The notes beneath the pieces were generated by a model. That model saw only the letters and a list, made by a program, of their open reading frames with translations, was not told the DNA's origin and ran no database searches. Below are positions 1-10,332 of a stretch of 64,000 bases of DNA, in pieces. Made by a program: the position numbers and the translations under genes. The DNA comes from an uncultured Gammaproteobacteria bacterium (GTDB lineage: Bacteria; Pseudomonadota; Gammaproteobacteria; UBA4575). Position 1 is the stretch's first letter. Each line of letters opens with the position of its first letter. The DNA is taken from contig OX638335.1 of the NCBI GenBank assembly GCA_951812785.1, positions 1,693,653 through 1,757,652 of the forward strand, read 5' to 3'.

Positions 1-232
1 GAGGCGGGGTTTGGAGGGTAACGTATAAAAACATATGTAGATTTAAGAGCACCCAGCAATCTTAGAAAAGGTATTTCAATACTTGCTAAACAATGAATTT
101 CAGTATGGAATGGCACGACCCATTTAGCGAATAAGCAACCAATAGAATTCTAGATTTGTATCCGATACGTAGTACATTTGAATTCAAGAGAGTAGTCACT
201 AAGGACGCGAGCTGCGTAATATATTGATTTAT
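1..232. other. stretch downstream of tRNA-Thr with no recognised gene
   Basis: I see no open frame with coding character and no further tRNA here, although in many gammaproteobacteria the Thr tRNA is followed by Tyr and Gly tRNAs and tuf. The stretch is AT-rich and carries no convincing terminator. Confidence 0.4.
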
Positions 233-308
<76 letters not shown>

Positions 309-389
309 TAACCTTTCTCGACACATGGAGAAGACCATGAATATCGCAGGACATGCAGTCTAGTTAAATCTGCAGTGTCAATCAATGCT

Positions 390-1082
390 TTATAAGCACT
401 TTGTCTCTAATATCAACATACGATCATTTTTTCTTAGCATTTCTTCTATGACTTTAGGCTGATAATCCTCGTGATAGTGATTAAAATCCACCCAATATTC
501 AGAAAATTCATCAACCCTCACGTCCATTTTCGGCTCCAAATCCAATTTCTTTATTTCTGCCATCTTTTCTCTGGCCGTACTCAGCTTCTTAAACAAACCT
601 AACGAGACAGCATTTTTCTGAGGATCTTCTAGCCAGATATAGCACTCATTAATTTTGTTTTTCTTAAGAAAAACCACCACTTTTTGCGCTTCTGCTTGAG
701 ATTTATACGCAGGCAAATATACCCAATAGCTTTTTGGCTGGCGCTGATTAACTGTTCTTTGTTTTGCTTGGATACCGGCAACAAATAATGAGTCATAAAT
801 CTTGTCAGATTGTTGACCGGTTTCAAAGGGGCCCAGTGAGAAGCATTTCTGGACTTTTACTTTCTCTTTTGCTTGAGACTCAAGCGTTACTTGTTGGCTT
901 TTTGCTGAAAACTTATTAGTCAGTTGGGCAGTTTCTTTTTCTAATTCCTAGAGCAATTTAATAGGCTTATATCCAAAAACTTCTTTTGGAGTTTCTAACA
1001 CCACCTCCTTAGAATCAAATTCACTTGCCCAGTAAAAAAAGGCTAAATTCAAAAATATTAGGAATAAAACAATCGCTCTCAT
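390..1082 (-). pseudogene. SPOR-domain protein interrupted by an amber codon
   Basis: One reading frame runs from ATG at 1082 to TAA at 390 and is broken only by a TAG at 950-948 (codon 45). The N-terminus is a membrane anchor (MRAIVLFLIFLNLAFFYWA). After the TAG come a charged linker and a C-terminal domain with the SPOR pattern of two half repeats (CFSLGPFETGQQ... and YWVYLPAYKSQAEAQK...). SPOR domains bind denuded septal peptidoglycan, so the intact protein would act at the envelope. It follows coaX, as in Pseudomonas and relatives. The TAG may replace a CAG Gln codon (LL*ELEKETAQ). It is either a nonsense mutation, a sequence error or a read-through site; a TTG restart at 716 would give only the C-terminal part. 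Confidence 0.75.
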
Positions 1083-1086
1083 GTCA

Positions 1087-1827
1087 TTAACCTTGCATGA
1101 TCAGCAAGCCTTCCAAGACCAAGTTTGGGCAATTCACATATCCACTGTCTGTGAGACCAATAATTTTGCTTTCACCTCCAGTGACAAAGACTGTGAGATC
1201 TTGATTAATATTACTTACTATCTCTTCAACAATCCCGCGCACACCATAGCTAAGTGCCATCACACTGCCAGAATAAACTGCATCAGCTGTATTACCATTA
1301 AATAACTGCGTTGAATTTATTTGTTTAGTCATTGAAATGCCAGGTGCCTTTTCCACCAATGCAGAACACATAAGTTCTACGCCAGGAATAATTAATCCAC
1401 CCAAATGCTTTCCGCCTGTGGTGATTACATCTAAAGTTGTCGCAGTCCCGCAATCAACGATAATCTTTGCACCAGGCATTTTATGGTGCGCAGCAACCAG
1501 TGCCGCATATCTATCTGGCCCATAACTTAATGGATCAGCGTAAGCCAATGTCACACCAAAATTATTTGGCTGAGATATATAGAATTTTGTTTCTATACCA
1601 TACAACTTTTTGATTTTCGCAAAAAACTCTTTTTCAAACACATCTCCAAGCACACTCACTGCGTGAATCTCCCGAACCAAATCGAAAGTGATTTTCTCAA
1701 TGATTTCATCCACACGCTTAATGGAATCTTCACACTTATAAGACTGAACATTAGTTTTCTGCAGATCTTGATTATCTAGGCGCGCCCATTTGCAACGACT
1801 ATTGCCAAAATCGATTAATAACTTCAT
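1087..1827 (-). CDS. coaX: type III pantothenate kinase
   Basis: This 246-residue protein phosphorylates pantothenate, the first step of coenzyme A synthesis, in the cytoplasm. Family motifs are clear: DFGNSR at residues 6-11 (phosphate loop of the ASKHA fold), GPDR at 103-106 and DCGTATT at 125-131, then GGLIIPG near 143-149. Length matches the family. Its ATG overlaps the birA stop (ATGA), so the two are co-transcribed and probably translationally coupled, an arrangement common in gammaproteobacteria. Confidence 0.95.
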   Translation of the reverse strand: MKLLIDFGNSRCKWARLDNQDLQKTNVQSYKCEDSIKRVDEIIEKITFDLVREIHAVSVLGDVFEKEFFAKIKKLYGIETKFYISQPNNFGVTLAYADPLSYGPDRYAALVAAHHKMPGAKIIVDCGTATTLDVITTGGKHLGGLIIPGVELMCSALVEKAPGISMTKQINSTQLFNGNTADAVYSGSVMALSYGVRGIVEEIVSNINQDLTVFVTGGESKIIGLTDSGYVNCPNLVLEGLLIMQG

Positions 1828-2804
1828 ACCCTTGCTCGCAAGCTAATATCTCCCACAGAAATTTTTTCCACTCCTTTTGATGTCTCTAACAATAAACATC
1901 CATCGCTATCTATTCCACGAGCTACGCCTGCTTGAACAAATTGTCCAGAATGTAATTCTACATGCTTATCTTTCATAAGGTCCCACTGCGACCAAATCTC
2001 GACAAGACCCTCAAAAGTGTTGTTTTCAAATTGAATCAAAGTAGATACTGTACTATCAACGAGTTTTGCCACAACATCGTTGCGCGAATGCTGCCAGTCT
2101 TGTGTATAGCTATACATGTCCGTCCATTGTTGATCAATATTGACGTTTTCAAACTGTGACATTAGGACGTTCACCCCCATGCCGATGATCATTTTACAGC
2201 CGCCATTAATTTCACCAGAACTCTCAATTAGTAAACCAGCTAATTTTTTATTATGACAGTAGATATCATTAGGCCATTTCAAGCTCAAACCGGAGACATC
2301 TAACTGCCCTAACGCAGTCAACATACTGATCGCCAACATTGGACTAAGTATGCCAGCCTCGTGCAAAGGCCTTTGCAATGGCCATAATACTGATAAGTAG
2401 ACATTAGCTGCATACGGAGATACCCATTGTCTTCCTCGCCGCCCTTTGCCCGCTGTCTGCATTTCTGCCAAGACTAACGAAAACTCACCTGGTTGAGGCA
2501 GCTCTAATTCGCCCGCGTAACGATTTGTTGAATCAACTTCTTGCAAGCACTGAATATCGGCCAGCTTATTTGCCGCTTGTGAAGAGAGTTTGGACTGAAT
2601 TTCAGCATGGTTTAACAAATCTACTGGCTGCATCAATCGATACCCTAGACCTCTAATAAGCTCAACAGAGATACCTAATGACTCGATTTTGGCGATACAG
2701 TTATGGATAGTGGCACGCGTGACATTAAAGCGCTGAACAAGCGCTTGTCCAGAGCAATAGCGATTATTATCGAGTAGTGTTAATACTTCTGTAAAATGCA
2801 ACAT
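1824..2804 (-). CDS. birA: biotin-protein ligase / biotin operon repressor
   Basis: BirA activates biotin as biotinyl-AMP, attaches it to the carboxyl carrier of acetyl-CoA carboxylase, and represses biotin synthesis genes through an N-terminal winged helix. The winged helix (SGQALVQRFNVTRATIHNCIAKIESLG) is followed by the catalytic domain with GKGRRGRQW, the biotinyl-AMP loop, and KWPNDIY, then a short C-terminal SH3-like domain. I chose ATG at 2804; a GTG at 2834 in the same frame would add ten residues that homologs do not need. It is divergent from the transglycosylase gene and overlaps coaX downstream. Confidence 0.95.
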   Translation of the reverse strand: MLHFTEVLTLLDNNRYCSGQALVQRFNVTRATIHNCIAKIESLGISVELIRGLGYRLMQPVDLLNHAEIQSKLSSQAANKLADIQCLQEVDSTNRYAGELELPQPGEFSLVLAEMQTAGKGRRGRQWVSPYAANVYLSVLWPLQRPLHEAGILSPMLAISMLTALGQLDVSGLSLKWPNDIYCHNKKLAGLLIESSGEINGGCKMIIGMGVNVLMSQFENVNIDQQWTDMYSYTQDWQHSRNDVVAKLVDSTVSTLIQFENNTFEGLVEIWSQWDLMKDKHVELHSGQFVQAGVARGIDSDGCLLLETSKGVEKISVGDISLRARV

Positions 2805-2901
2805 TGTGTTCAAAGATAAACGGACACTTTCCACTCACAGAATGTCAGAGTATTTACTCAAACTCTGGGTACAATGGTCATACTCAAACTTGATAACAGT
2901 C

Positions 2902-3537
2902 ATGATTAATTCAAAAAACAGCCTAAGACATTTGCCTAAATTTTCATTTTGTCCAACAAGTTTATTAGCTTGCTTATTAGCACTCAGCATGAATTGCTAT
3001 GGTGAATATTTTGTCTATAAGCATGAAGATGGTACTACGTGGTATTCAGACAAAAACTTACCAGCGCAAAACTACAAATTAATTGCCACGATTGGGCGTC
3101 CCGCCGCCTCAGTCTCATGTACGGGGTCTATTGGTAATCGCGCCAAAGATCATGCACCAATTATACAACAGTACTCCAACTTATATGGCGTTAATAAGCA
3201 ACTTCTTAAAGCCATTATCACGGTCGAGTCCTGCTTTGATCGCTATGCAGTCTCACGCGTAGGCGCCAAAGGCCTCATGCAACTAATGCCACAAGCTGCA
3301 GAATTGATGGGCGTGCACAATGTATTTAATGCCAAAGAAAATATTCGTGGAGGCACTCGCTACTTTAGACAAATGCTAGAATTATTTGAATTTGATGTCG
3401 AGCTGGCATTAGCCGCTTATAATGCCGGACCAAATGCTGTAAAGAAATACAACAGCATTCCTCCTTATAGAGAGACTCAGAGCTACGTCAAAAAGGTGAT
3501 CAACCATTACAACAACTTCGCAGAAGTTGATTCTTAA
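2902..3537 (+). CDS. DUF4124 and SLT-domain lytic transglycosylase
   Basis: A probable periplasmic murein lytic transglycosylase that cleaves the MurNAc-GlcNAc bond. From ATG 2902 the 211-residue product has a hydrophobic signal region (about 17-33), a DUF4124-type segment (YFVYKHEDGTTWYSDK), and an SLT domain with the catalytic Glu in VESCFD (E109), GAKGLMQLMP at 121-130 and AAYNAGP at 171-177. The frame is open upstream to ATG 2806, but that extension overlaps birA and precedes the signal-like segment, so 2902 is preferred. The AsmA-like gene follows directly. Confidence 0.9.
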   Translation: MINSKNSLRHLPKFSFCPTSLLACLLALSMNCYGEYFVYKHEDGTTWYSDKNLPAQNYKLIATIGRPAASVSCTGSIGNRAKDHAPIIQQYSNLYGVNKQLLKAIITVESCFDRYAVSRVGAKGLMQLMPQAAELMGVHNVFNAKENIRGGTRYFRQMLELFEFDVELALAAYNAGPNAVKKYNSIPPYRETQSYVKKVINHYNNFAEVDS

Positions 3538-3559
3538 ACCTAATACAGGTATCAATATC

Positions 3560-6205
3560 GTGTCTCTAGCAAAGAAACTTCTGATCGCAACTGCGATTAT
3601 TATTATGGTTGCATTAATTTCTGCAACTGCGGCATATAAGTTAATCAATGACAAAGTCATTGAGGAAAACGTACTTGAAGCGTTAGAGGACACATTAAAG
3701 CGTGATGTTAGTGTCGATGGTCATTTCACTTTGACACGCTCACTACACCCTAGACTACAAACCTCTAGCGTTCGTATTGCTAGCGCAAGCTGGGACAAGG
3801 GTGCTTATTTACTTAACGCTGAAAAACTAGAATTTGGAATTGCTTTGCTTGATCTTCTACGCGGTGTAATCACTATTGAGAATATTGTATTTGATAATGC
3901 CGTCATCAATTTAAAACGCAATCAACAAGGCCAGTCCAATTTAGAATTCACACAACCAAAACCAGAACAGCAAAACACCACCTCTACAGGCACCGCTCTG
4001 CTTGATGTCATTGATGTGCAAATTAAAAATCTACAAATTAACTATTCAGACCAACAGACAGACAGTTCTTTTGTTTATTCATTAGAATCTTTCGAATTAC
4101 ACCCTAAGAACAAAGACATTATTCAAATTAAAGCATCAAGCCAATTTGATAATCAACCACTAGCGCTAACAAGCGAGATGTGCCGAATTCGGCATCTACT
4201 AAGAGGCAATGATTGCAAGCTTACCGCAGATATCAATACAGCACCATTTAACACTAGCATCAGCGGAACGTTGAATATTGCCAACCAGGGAGATCTCAAT
4301 CTAAAAATTAGCACTAAAGCGGCCAACATCACTGAGTTCCTACTGACAAAAGAACTACCTTTACCTGATACTAAAAAAGTGGCCATTAGCACTCAGCTTA
4401 CTGGTCAGTTTAATCAATTAAAAGCTGCTGAAATAAACGCTGACATTGAACTAAATGATACTACTATTCACGCACAAGGAGATATCGTATCAATCAATTC
4501 TGTTTCAGGAGTCAAGCTATCTATTAATGCCTCTGGCACTCAACCAAAGTGGTTAAATAGTTACCAGGAATTTTTCCCAGCAGAATTAGTTGATCGATTT
4601 AGATTAACCTCTACAGTTGAGAGCGATGGCAAGACCTGGAAGGTACATTCGATTGATTCAAGCATAGAAATAGATGACAGCAAAATCCTAGCCACGGGCG
4701 AAGTGGTCATTGCTGGTGATTCTTCTCAAATTGCAATTGATATCGATACTAGCGGCAAACAACCGACATGGCTAAATGAATTTCAGCAAGCCATTGCTGC
4801 AGAGCATATAGATGAGTTTTCAATTAAAACAAACATCAGAAACCCTAATGGTATTCTTAATATTGAAAACTTGGCATCCAAAATTACTATCAAAGATACA
4901 ACCACATCAGCGCTAGGATCTATTGCGCTAGATGAAGAAAATCAGCCGACAATAAATCTTACACTAACATCTAACGGCAAAAATATTCAAAGTTTCGAAA
5001 AAGTTATCAAGCAATCATTACCAGCTTCCAAGAATTTTTCGATTAAGACTAATTTGAAATATAAAGGTAATACATTAAGCCTAGCTGACTTAAATCTAGT
5101 TTTAGACAACACTCAATTAGCTGGAAATAGTGATATCGAATTGTCAACACCACCCAACGTACACGCCAACTTAACTGCAGAGTCGTTAAACATAGAACAC
5201 TTATTAGCAACTGCTCAAACAGACAAAAAAGAAAGTGTTCAGAAAGAAGAAAAAACTAGCTTATTCTCAGACAAAAAAATTGACCTTGCCTGGGTGAAGT
5301 CAGCTAACACTGAAATATCACTAGTTATTAAAGACCTGATCTACAAAAAAGCTACATTAAAGAACGTCGAAGCCAAAGCAGTTGCAAAAAACAACACAGC
5401 AGTGATAGACATAAAGTCTCTTAGCTACTTAGGTGAAAACTTACATGCAAGCGCGTTAATTGATGCTAATAAAAATATATACACCCACAGCCTATTCACA
5501 GAAGATTTCAATCTCGGCCAATTATTAAACGACATTGATGCAAGCGAAACCTTACAAGGCAAAATTGATGCATCAATAGACATAAATTCCCATGGTACTA
5601 GTAGCCAGCAACTTGCTAACAACGTCAGTGGAAAAATTACAGCGATCATGACTGAAGGTTCTCTCGCAGATGCACCTATCGACTTGCTTGCAAGCAATTT
5701 ATTAGTCGAACTAATGCCCGGAAAATCAAAGAAACAGAATACCAAGGTCGAGTGTTTATTTGTTCAATTCGCTGGCAATGAAGGAGTATTCAACAGTAAG
5801 GCTACATTACTTAACACCGAAAATATTGTTATGACTACCAATGGTTCAGTTGATCTAAGCAAAGAAAAACTAAACTTATTACTTATTCCTAAACCGAAAA
5901 ATATTGAATTATTCACTTTAGATGCCAATATACGTGTCGCAGGTGACCTCAGAAGTCCAAGCTTCTCATTAGATAAAGGCTCAGTTCTTAAAAAACTTTT
6001 AAAGAGTGCAGCAACCGTTGCCCTTGGTCCTGCAGCCTTAGCAATACCCTTTACCAGCATAGGAAATAAAAGCGAAAAATGCTTTAGCGAAGTGGCTAAC
6101 GCGACAACCAGAGCTGTTGAAGCGCAACAAGAAGCTGAACGCATTGCTGCAGCTGCAGAAAAACTTGCCGCAGAAGAGGCTGCCGTTGAGTCTTTAGACC
6201 CATAA
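3560..6205 (+). CDS. AsmA family outer-membrane assembly protein
   Basis: A long protein (about 881 residues) with one N-terminal transmembrane helix (LLIATAIIIMVALISATAA) and a large periplasmic body. The N-terminal region (TLKRDVSVDGHFTLTRSLHPRLQTSSVRI...) and the C-terminal region with KITAIMTEGSLADAPIDLLASNLL and VDLSKEKLNLLLIPKPKNIELF match AsmA/YhjG-type proteins, which belong to the same superfamily as the bridge-like lipid transporters and affect outer-membrane lipid homeostasis. The C-terminus is an Ala/Glu-rich coiled segment. The start is uncertain: GTG 3560 is preferred, and the frame is open to TTG 3527, inside the end of the transglycosylase gene. Confidence 0.85.
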   Translation: MSLAKKLLIATAIIIMVALISATAAYKLINDKVIEENVLEALEDTLKRDVSVDGHFTLTRSLHPRLQTSSVRIASASWDKGAYLLNAEKLEFGIALLDLLRGVITIENIVFDNAVINLKRNQQGQSNLEFTQPKPEQQNTTSTGTALLDVIDVQIKNLQINYSDQQTDSSFVYSLESFELHPKNKDIIQIKASSQFDNQPLALTSEMCRIRHLLRGNDCKLTADINTAPFNTSISGTLNIANQGDLNLKISTKAANITEFLLTKELPLPDTKKVAISTQLTGQFNQLKAAEINADIELNDTTIHAQGDIVSINSVSGVKLSINASGTQPKWLNSYQEFFPAELVDRFRLTSTVESDGKTWKVHSIDSSIEIDDSKILATGEVVIAGDSSQIAIDIDTSGKQPTWLNEFQQAIAAEHIDEFSIKTNIRNPNGILNIENLASKITIKDTTTSALGSIALDEENQPTINLTLTSNGKNIQSFEKVIKQSLPASKNFSIKTNLKYKGNTLSLADLNLVLDNTQLAGNSDIELSTPPNVHANLTAESLNIEHLLATAQTDKKESVQKEEKTSLFSDKKIDLAWVKSANTEISLVIKDLIYKKATLKNVEAKAVAKNNTAVIDIKSLSYLGENLHASALIDANKNIYTHSLFTEDFNLGQLLNDIDASETLQGKIDASIDINSHGTSSQQLANNVSGKITAIMTEGSLADAPIDLLASNLLVELMPGKSKKQNTKVECLFVQFAGNEGVFNSKATLLNTENIVMTTNGSVDLSKEKLNLLLIPKPKNIELFTLDANIRVAGDLRSPSFSLDKGSVLKKLLKSAATVALGPAALAIPFTSIGNKSEKCFSEVANATTRAVEAQQEAERIAAAAEKLAAEEAAVESLDP

Positions 6206-6229
6206 AGCATTAACCATATAACAAACACT

Positions 6230-7897
6230 ATGACCGAAGAGACAACCACACCTTCTAATAATTTTATTCGCAACCGAGTACGTAAAGATATTGAAGAAAA
6301 ATCAATGTCTATTATGACCAGATTCCCTCCTGAGCCTAATGGTTATTTACATATTGGCCACGCAAAATCCATTTGCTTGAATTTTGGCATCGCACAGGAA
6401 TTTAATGGTCAATGTAACTTGCGCTTTGACGACACTAACCCTGATAAAGAAAACGAAGAATATGTCGAGTCGATAAAACGCGATGTCGAATGGTTAGGCC
6501 ATAGCTGGAGCAATCTATTTTTTACTTCAGATTATTACGAACAGCTATTCCAATACGCGGTCAAGTTGATCGAGATGGATAAGGCTTACGTGTGCCACTT
6601 AAATGCAGAACAAGTTCGCGAATATCGTGGCACACTAACTGAAGCAGGCAAAGATAGTCCTCATCGAGATCGTTCTGTCGAAGAGAACTTGGATTTATTC
6701 AAGCGCATGCGCCAAGGCGAGTTCAAAGAAGGTGAATGCGTGTTACGCGCAAAAATAGATATGGCATCACCAAATATTAATATGCGTGATCCTGCCCTAT
6801 ACAGAATTAAGCACGCACATCACCATCGTACTGCAAACGAATGGTGCATTTACCCTATGTATGACTATGCACATTGCGTCTCTGATGCTATCGAAAGCAT
6901 CACTCACTCTCTTTGTACACTGGAGTTTGAAGATCACAGACCGTTATACGACTGGATATTGGACACACTCAGCACCCCAAGTCATCCACAGCAAATAGAG
7001 TTTGCGCGTTTATCATTAGATTACACTGTGACTAGCAAGCGCAAACTTCACCAGTTAGTTGATGAAAATCACGTCGATGGTTGGGATGATCCACGCATGC
7101 CAACGATTACAGGCTTACGTCGCCGAGGTTACCCTGCGGCAGCAATCCGAGATTTTTGCGAACGCATTGGTATCACCAAAAAAGATTCACAAATTGATGT
7201 CGGAGTATTAGAAAACTGCGTGCGCGAAAACCTAGACTACAATGCACCGCGCGCCATGTGCGTACTCAAACCACTTAAGGTCGTAATTGAAAATTACCCT
7301 GAAGGTCAAGAAGAGCAACTCGAAGCATCCAATCATCCTAAACGCGAAGAATTAGGCAAACGCAGTATCCCTTTTTCGCGCGAAATTTATATTGAACAAG
7401 ATGATTTCATGGAAGAACCACCCAAGAAGTTCTTCCGCTTAGGACCAGGCCGTGAAGTGCGCTTGCGTTACGCTTATTATGTGACTTGTACAGACGTGGT
7501 TAAAGATGCTGATGGCAATGTAATTGAACTTCGTTGTACTTACGACCCGGAAACTCGCGGTGGCAAGTCTCCGGATGGCCGCAAAATAAAAGGCACTATT
7601 CACTGGGTGTCAGCGGCTAGCGCATTACCTGTGCAAGTGAATTCATATGACCGACTATTCAACACTCCTAATCCTGGTGCTGAAGAAAATATGCTAGACA
7701 GCCTCAACCCAGACTCATTAGAAGTTTTAGACAATTGCTTTGCAGAACCAAGTATGGCTGAAGCTGAAGCCGAAAAGAGCTTTCAATTTGAGCGCACCGG
7801 TTACTACACGCGCGACAAATCTGATAACAAAAACGGGAAAGTAGTATTCAATCGCACAGTGACTTTGCGTGACACGTGGGCGAAAGTCTCCAAGTAA
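6230..7897 (+). CDS. glnS: glutaminyl-tRNA synthetase
   Basis: This 555-residue class I synthetase charges tRNA-Gln. The HIGH region [12 protein letters not shown] is at residues 33-44 and the KMSKS equivalent VTSKRKL at about 267-273 (E. coli has VMSKRKL). The C-terminal beta-barrel anticodon-binding domains are complete, including the [14 protein letters not shown] end. Length is typical. A bidirectional terminator follows at once, so the gene ends its transcription unit. Confidence 0.97.
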   Translation: MTEETTTPSNNFIRNRVRKDIEEKSMSIMTRFPPEPNGYLHIGHAKSICLNFGIAQEFNGQCNLRFDDTNPDKENEEYVESIKRDVEWLGHSWSNLFFTSDYYEQLFQYAVKLIEMDKAYVCHLNAEQVREYRGTLTEAGKDSPHRDRSVEENLDLFKRMRQGEFKEGECVLRAKIDMASPNINMRDPALYRIKHAHHHRTANEWCIYPMYDYAHCVSDAIESITHSLCTLEFEDHRPLYDWILDTLSTPSHPQQIEFARLSLDYTVTSKRKLHQLVDENHVDGWDDPRMPTITGLRRRGYPAAAIRDFCERIGITKKDSQIDVGVLENCVRENLDYNAPRAMCVLKPLKVVIENYPEGQEEQLEASNHPKREELGKRSIPFSREIYIEQDDFMEEPPKKFFRLGPGREVRLRYAYYVTCTDVVKDADGNVIELRCTYDPETRGGKSPDGRKIKGTIHWVSAASALPVQVNSYDRLFNTPNPGAEENMLDSLNPDSLEVLDNCFAEPSMAEAEAEKSFQFERTGYYTRDKSDNKNGKVVFNRTVTLRDTWAKVSK

Positions 7898-7910
7898 TAC
7901 CTGCGCATAA

Positions 7911-7940
7911 AAAAGCCCAGCAGGTTAATACTGGGCTTTT
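7911..7940. terminator. bidirectional rho-independent terminator between glnS and the DUF1641 gene
   Basis: Perfect 10-bp stem AAAAGCCCAG / CTGGGCTTTT around a 10-nt loop. The A-rich side and T-rich side let it act for both convergent units. Confidence 0.9.
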
Positions 7941-7967
7941 AAAGTACAACTTACTTACTAGTGTTCA

Positions 7968-8501
7968 TTAAGCTTTCTTCAGCTCTTTAAACATTGCTCC
8001 AAAGAACTTCAATGCATCTTGTACATCAGGGTCTTGCATAGTGCCCATAATCCCCATAATGCCACCTTTAGATGCAGGTGAATGATCAGCTTTAGCTGCC
8101 GCTGCTGCTTCAGCAAACTCCATTAGTAAGTTAATCACATGTTCACGCTCTAACAAGTCTAACAAGCGCAACAAACCTTCACTGCGTGCAAGTCGATCAG
8201 CAATACACATTAACTCACCAGCCGTTTCAGCGAGACGCGAGACAATATCATCAGTCATCGCATCACCCGCAGCGCCCATCACACGCGCCAAATTTACTAC
8301 ACGATCTAGATCACCGTTTTCAACCATGCGGCTGATAGCAGGCAATGCTTTATCCAGGTTACTGTTATTTGCTTGATTGAGAAGGGCTAAACCATCACCA
8401 GCCACTTCTGCTAAACGCCCAACGATATCATCAGTGAGCGCATCACCTGCGCTTTCTACTAAGCGCTCGGCTTCTGTACTAATATTTCCTAGCTGTCCCA
8501 T
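7968..8501 (-). CDS. DUF1641 family protein of the sulfur-transfer operon
   Basis: A 177-residue all-helical protein with repeated segments LTDDIVGRLAEVAGDGLALL and MTDDIVSRLAETAGELMCIA, and the C-terminal DUF1641 signature with GGIMGIMGTMQDPDVQDALKFF. DUF1641 proteins are usually encoded beside SQR-like flavoproteins, as here, where only 14 bases separate the genes; a strong AGGAGG site at 8515-8510 precedes the ATG. Function is unknown; an accessory or membrane-recruiting role for the flavoprotein is inference. Confidence 0.85.
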   Translation of the reverse strand: MGQLGNISTEAERLVESAGDALTDDIVGRLAEVAGDGLALLNQANNSNLDKALPAISRMVENGDLDRVVNLARVMGAAGDAMTDDIVSRLAETAGELMCIADRLARSEGLLRLLDLLEREHVINLLMEFAEAAAAAKADHSPASKGGIMGIMGTMQDPDVQDALKFFGAMFKELKKA

Positions 8502-8515
8502 TGTGCATGCCTCCT

Positions 8516-9643
8516 TTAGAGTAAACCGCGAGCACTAGCCCAATACATCTTGTTGTACGCAGTCTTAAACATGTGAATCCCTGCAGTAGGTGCTTTTGGA
8601 TCAGGTGGATTTTGGTAATTAAACATTGCATAAGTCGCTTTGCCGTCACCTGCTTCAATAAAGCAAAATACTTTACCGTCGTAATCACGAGTTGCTGTAC
8701 CGATAGTCATCATAGATGCAATGTTTTCAGCCAATGCTTCTGCTTCAAAGTGGGCAGTAGAACCTGCCTTACTGATTGGTAAATTTGTAGTATCACCAAG
8801 CACGTAAACGTTATCACGGCCTTCCATGTTAAGACGCTTACGGTCAGTAGGAATAAATCCACCCGCACCTAAACCAGCATCTTCAATGACTTGCATCCCT
8901 TTATGCGCAGGAACAGTGATTAATAAATCATATTCTGCTTCAGTGCCCTCTTCACTCATGACAACATTTTCATTCACTTCTTTCATGTTGAATAATGTTT
9001 CATAGGTAATGCCTAAACGTTCGAATTCAGGTGTTGCCCACTTGGCCACAGGCTCCAAGCTATGAGTACGACCAATTGGGTACGTATAATGAAGCTGAAC
9101 TTTGTCCCAAATTCCACGCTGCTTGAAGTAATCAACCAACATGAAAGTGATTTCTAATGGTGCCATTGGGCACTTGTGAGGAACACCCACTGCTACAACA
9201 ACCTTGCCGCCTTCAAAAGCTTCTAATTTCTTATACATTTTCACAGCATCTGCTTCTGTGTAGAACTGCTCTGCGTATTCAGCAAGACCAGGGGTACCTT
9301 CGGCATGTGTGCATGAGCCAGTTGCAATCACAATAATATCGTAATTATAAGTAGTGCCACTCTTCGCCCTAACGTTATTGTCGTCAAGATTAAACTCAGT
9401 CACTGGATCGACTTTAAACTCAATACTTGGCTCTAATAAACTGACTTGGTCGCGATACATTTCAGAAGGATTCATCTTACCTACTGCTACATATAGTAAA
9501 CCTGGTTGATACATATGTTTATCAGACGCAGAAAGCATAGTGATACTTGCCTTGCCTGACTTTAATTCATTCCTCATTTTGCGGGCCAGATTATTAGCCA
9601 GGATGGTTCCACCCATTCCGCCACCAACGATTAAGATTTTCAT
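8516..9643 (-). CDS. FAD-dependent oxidoreductase of the sulfide:quinone oxidoreductase type
   Basis: A 375-residue flavoprotein with an N-terminal dinucleotide fold (VGGGMGG, residues 6-12), IVIATGS at 104-110 and a second FAD-contact motif VYVLGDTTNLP near 279-289. Cysteines at 111, 158 (HKCPMAP) and 327 are candidates for the redox cysteines that define SQR-like enzymes, in which two cysteines pass electrons from sulfide to FAD and then quinone. Whether the substrate is sulfide or a protein-bound persulfide is not known. It lies in one unit with dsrE-like, tusA-like and DUF1641 genes. Confidence 0.88.
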   Translation of the reverse strand: MKILIVGGGMGGTILANNLARKMRNELKSGKASITMLSASDKHMYQPGLLYVAVGKMNPSEMYRDQVSLLEPSIEFKVDPVTEFNLDDNNVRAKSGTTYNYDIIVIATGSCTHAEGTPGLAEYAEQFYTEADAVKMYKKLEAFEGGKVVVAVGVPHKCPMAPLEITFMLVDYFKQRGIWDKVQLHYTYPIGRTHSLEPVAKWATPEFERLGITYETLFNMKEVNENVVMSEEGTEAEYDLLITVPAHKGMQVIEDAGLGAGGFIPTDRKRLNMEGRDNVYVLGDTTNLPISKAGSTAHFEAEALAENIASMMTIGTATRDYDGKVFCFIEAGDGKATYAMFNYQNPPDPKAPTAGIHMFKTAYNKMYWASARGLL

Positions 9644-9695
9644 TTAGACCTCTCTTTGAAGTGTTAAATATAAATAGTTTGGTAAAATTTAATTT

Positions 9696-9926
9696 TTATT
9701 TGGTTTTCTTAACCACAATGCTCCAGACACCTGAATCTTCAGAGCTTTCAATAACTTCATGACCCATTTTATTAATCCACTCAGGAATATCATTGGCCGA
9801 ACCTTCATCTGTTGATAGAACTGCTAGTTCATCACCGACTTCTGCCTGTTTCATATTTGCAATAAGCTCCATTAATGGACCTGGGCAAAATGTATTTTTT
9901 GCGTCTACTATTTTCCGATCTGCCAT
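9696..9926 (-). CDS. tusA: TusA-family sulfurtransferase
   Basis: A 76-residue TusA-like protein. The sulfur-carrying cysteine is C14 in the family motif CPGPLM, followed by the small alpha/beta sandwich core (GDELAVLSTDEGSANDIPEWINKMGHEV). TusA proteins accept persulfide sulfur and hand it to partners such as DsrE-type proteins or TusD. It sits between a DsrE-family gene 16 bases upstream and the SQR-like flavoprotein downstream, which favours a role in dissimilatory sulfur transfer over tRNA thiolation. The symbol refers to the family; orthology to E. coli tusA is not shown. Confidence 0.88.
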   Translation of the reverse strand: MADRKIVDAKNTFCPGPLMELIANMKQAEVGDELAVLSTDEGSANDIPEWINKMGHEVIESSEDSGVWSIVVKKTK

Positions 9927-9942
9927 TTCATATCTCCTTTAA

Positions 9943-10332
9943 TTAAAATGTCCACACTTGACCTTCAGAGGCATCATCCAAAAATTTGGTGAGACCCAGA
10001 GACTCAGACAGATAATCTACAAGATCATCGCTTTTCAGCCCCATAATATCGACCGCCATTGAGCAGGGGAAAATTTTCGCGTCACCTAACTCAACTGCAG
10101 ATTCAAATAATTCCATAAATCCTGGTGCATTTTTCTCTACTAACAAATCACCCATCGGACCATCAGAAGGTGCTTTACCATCACTGTCTTTTTTAAAATA
10201 CTCCAATGCATTCATTGAGACAAATACCGTGACGTCATTGCCACTTACTGCACCGACAGACGCGACCATCGCCGCCATTTGTAACTGCTCACGCTTACCT
10301 GAAATAAGCATAATACTGATCTTATTTGACAT
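9943..10332 (-). CDS. DsrE-family sulfur-trafficking protein
   Basis: A 129-residue soluble DsrE/F-fold protein, first gene of the sulfur operon. It has the glycine-rich strand-helix start ([42 protein letters not shown]) and one cysteine, C90, in [13 protein letters not shown], the position of the persulfide cysteine in DsrE-like carriers. There are no transmembrane helices, so it is unlike DsrE2. Likely partner: the TusA-like protein encoded next. Confidence 0.85.
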   Translation of the reverse strand: MSNKISIMLISGKREQLQMAAMVASVGAVSGNDVTVFVSMNALEYFKKDSDGKAPSDGPMGDLLVEKNAPGFMELFESAVELGDAKIFPCSMAVDIMGLKSDDLVDYLSESLGLTKFLDDASEGQVWTF

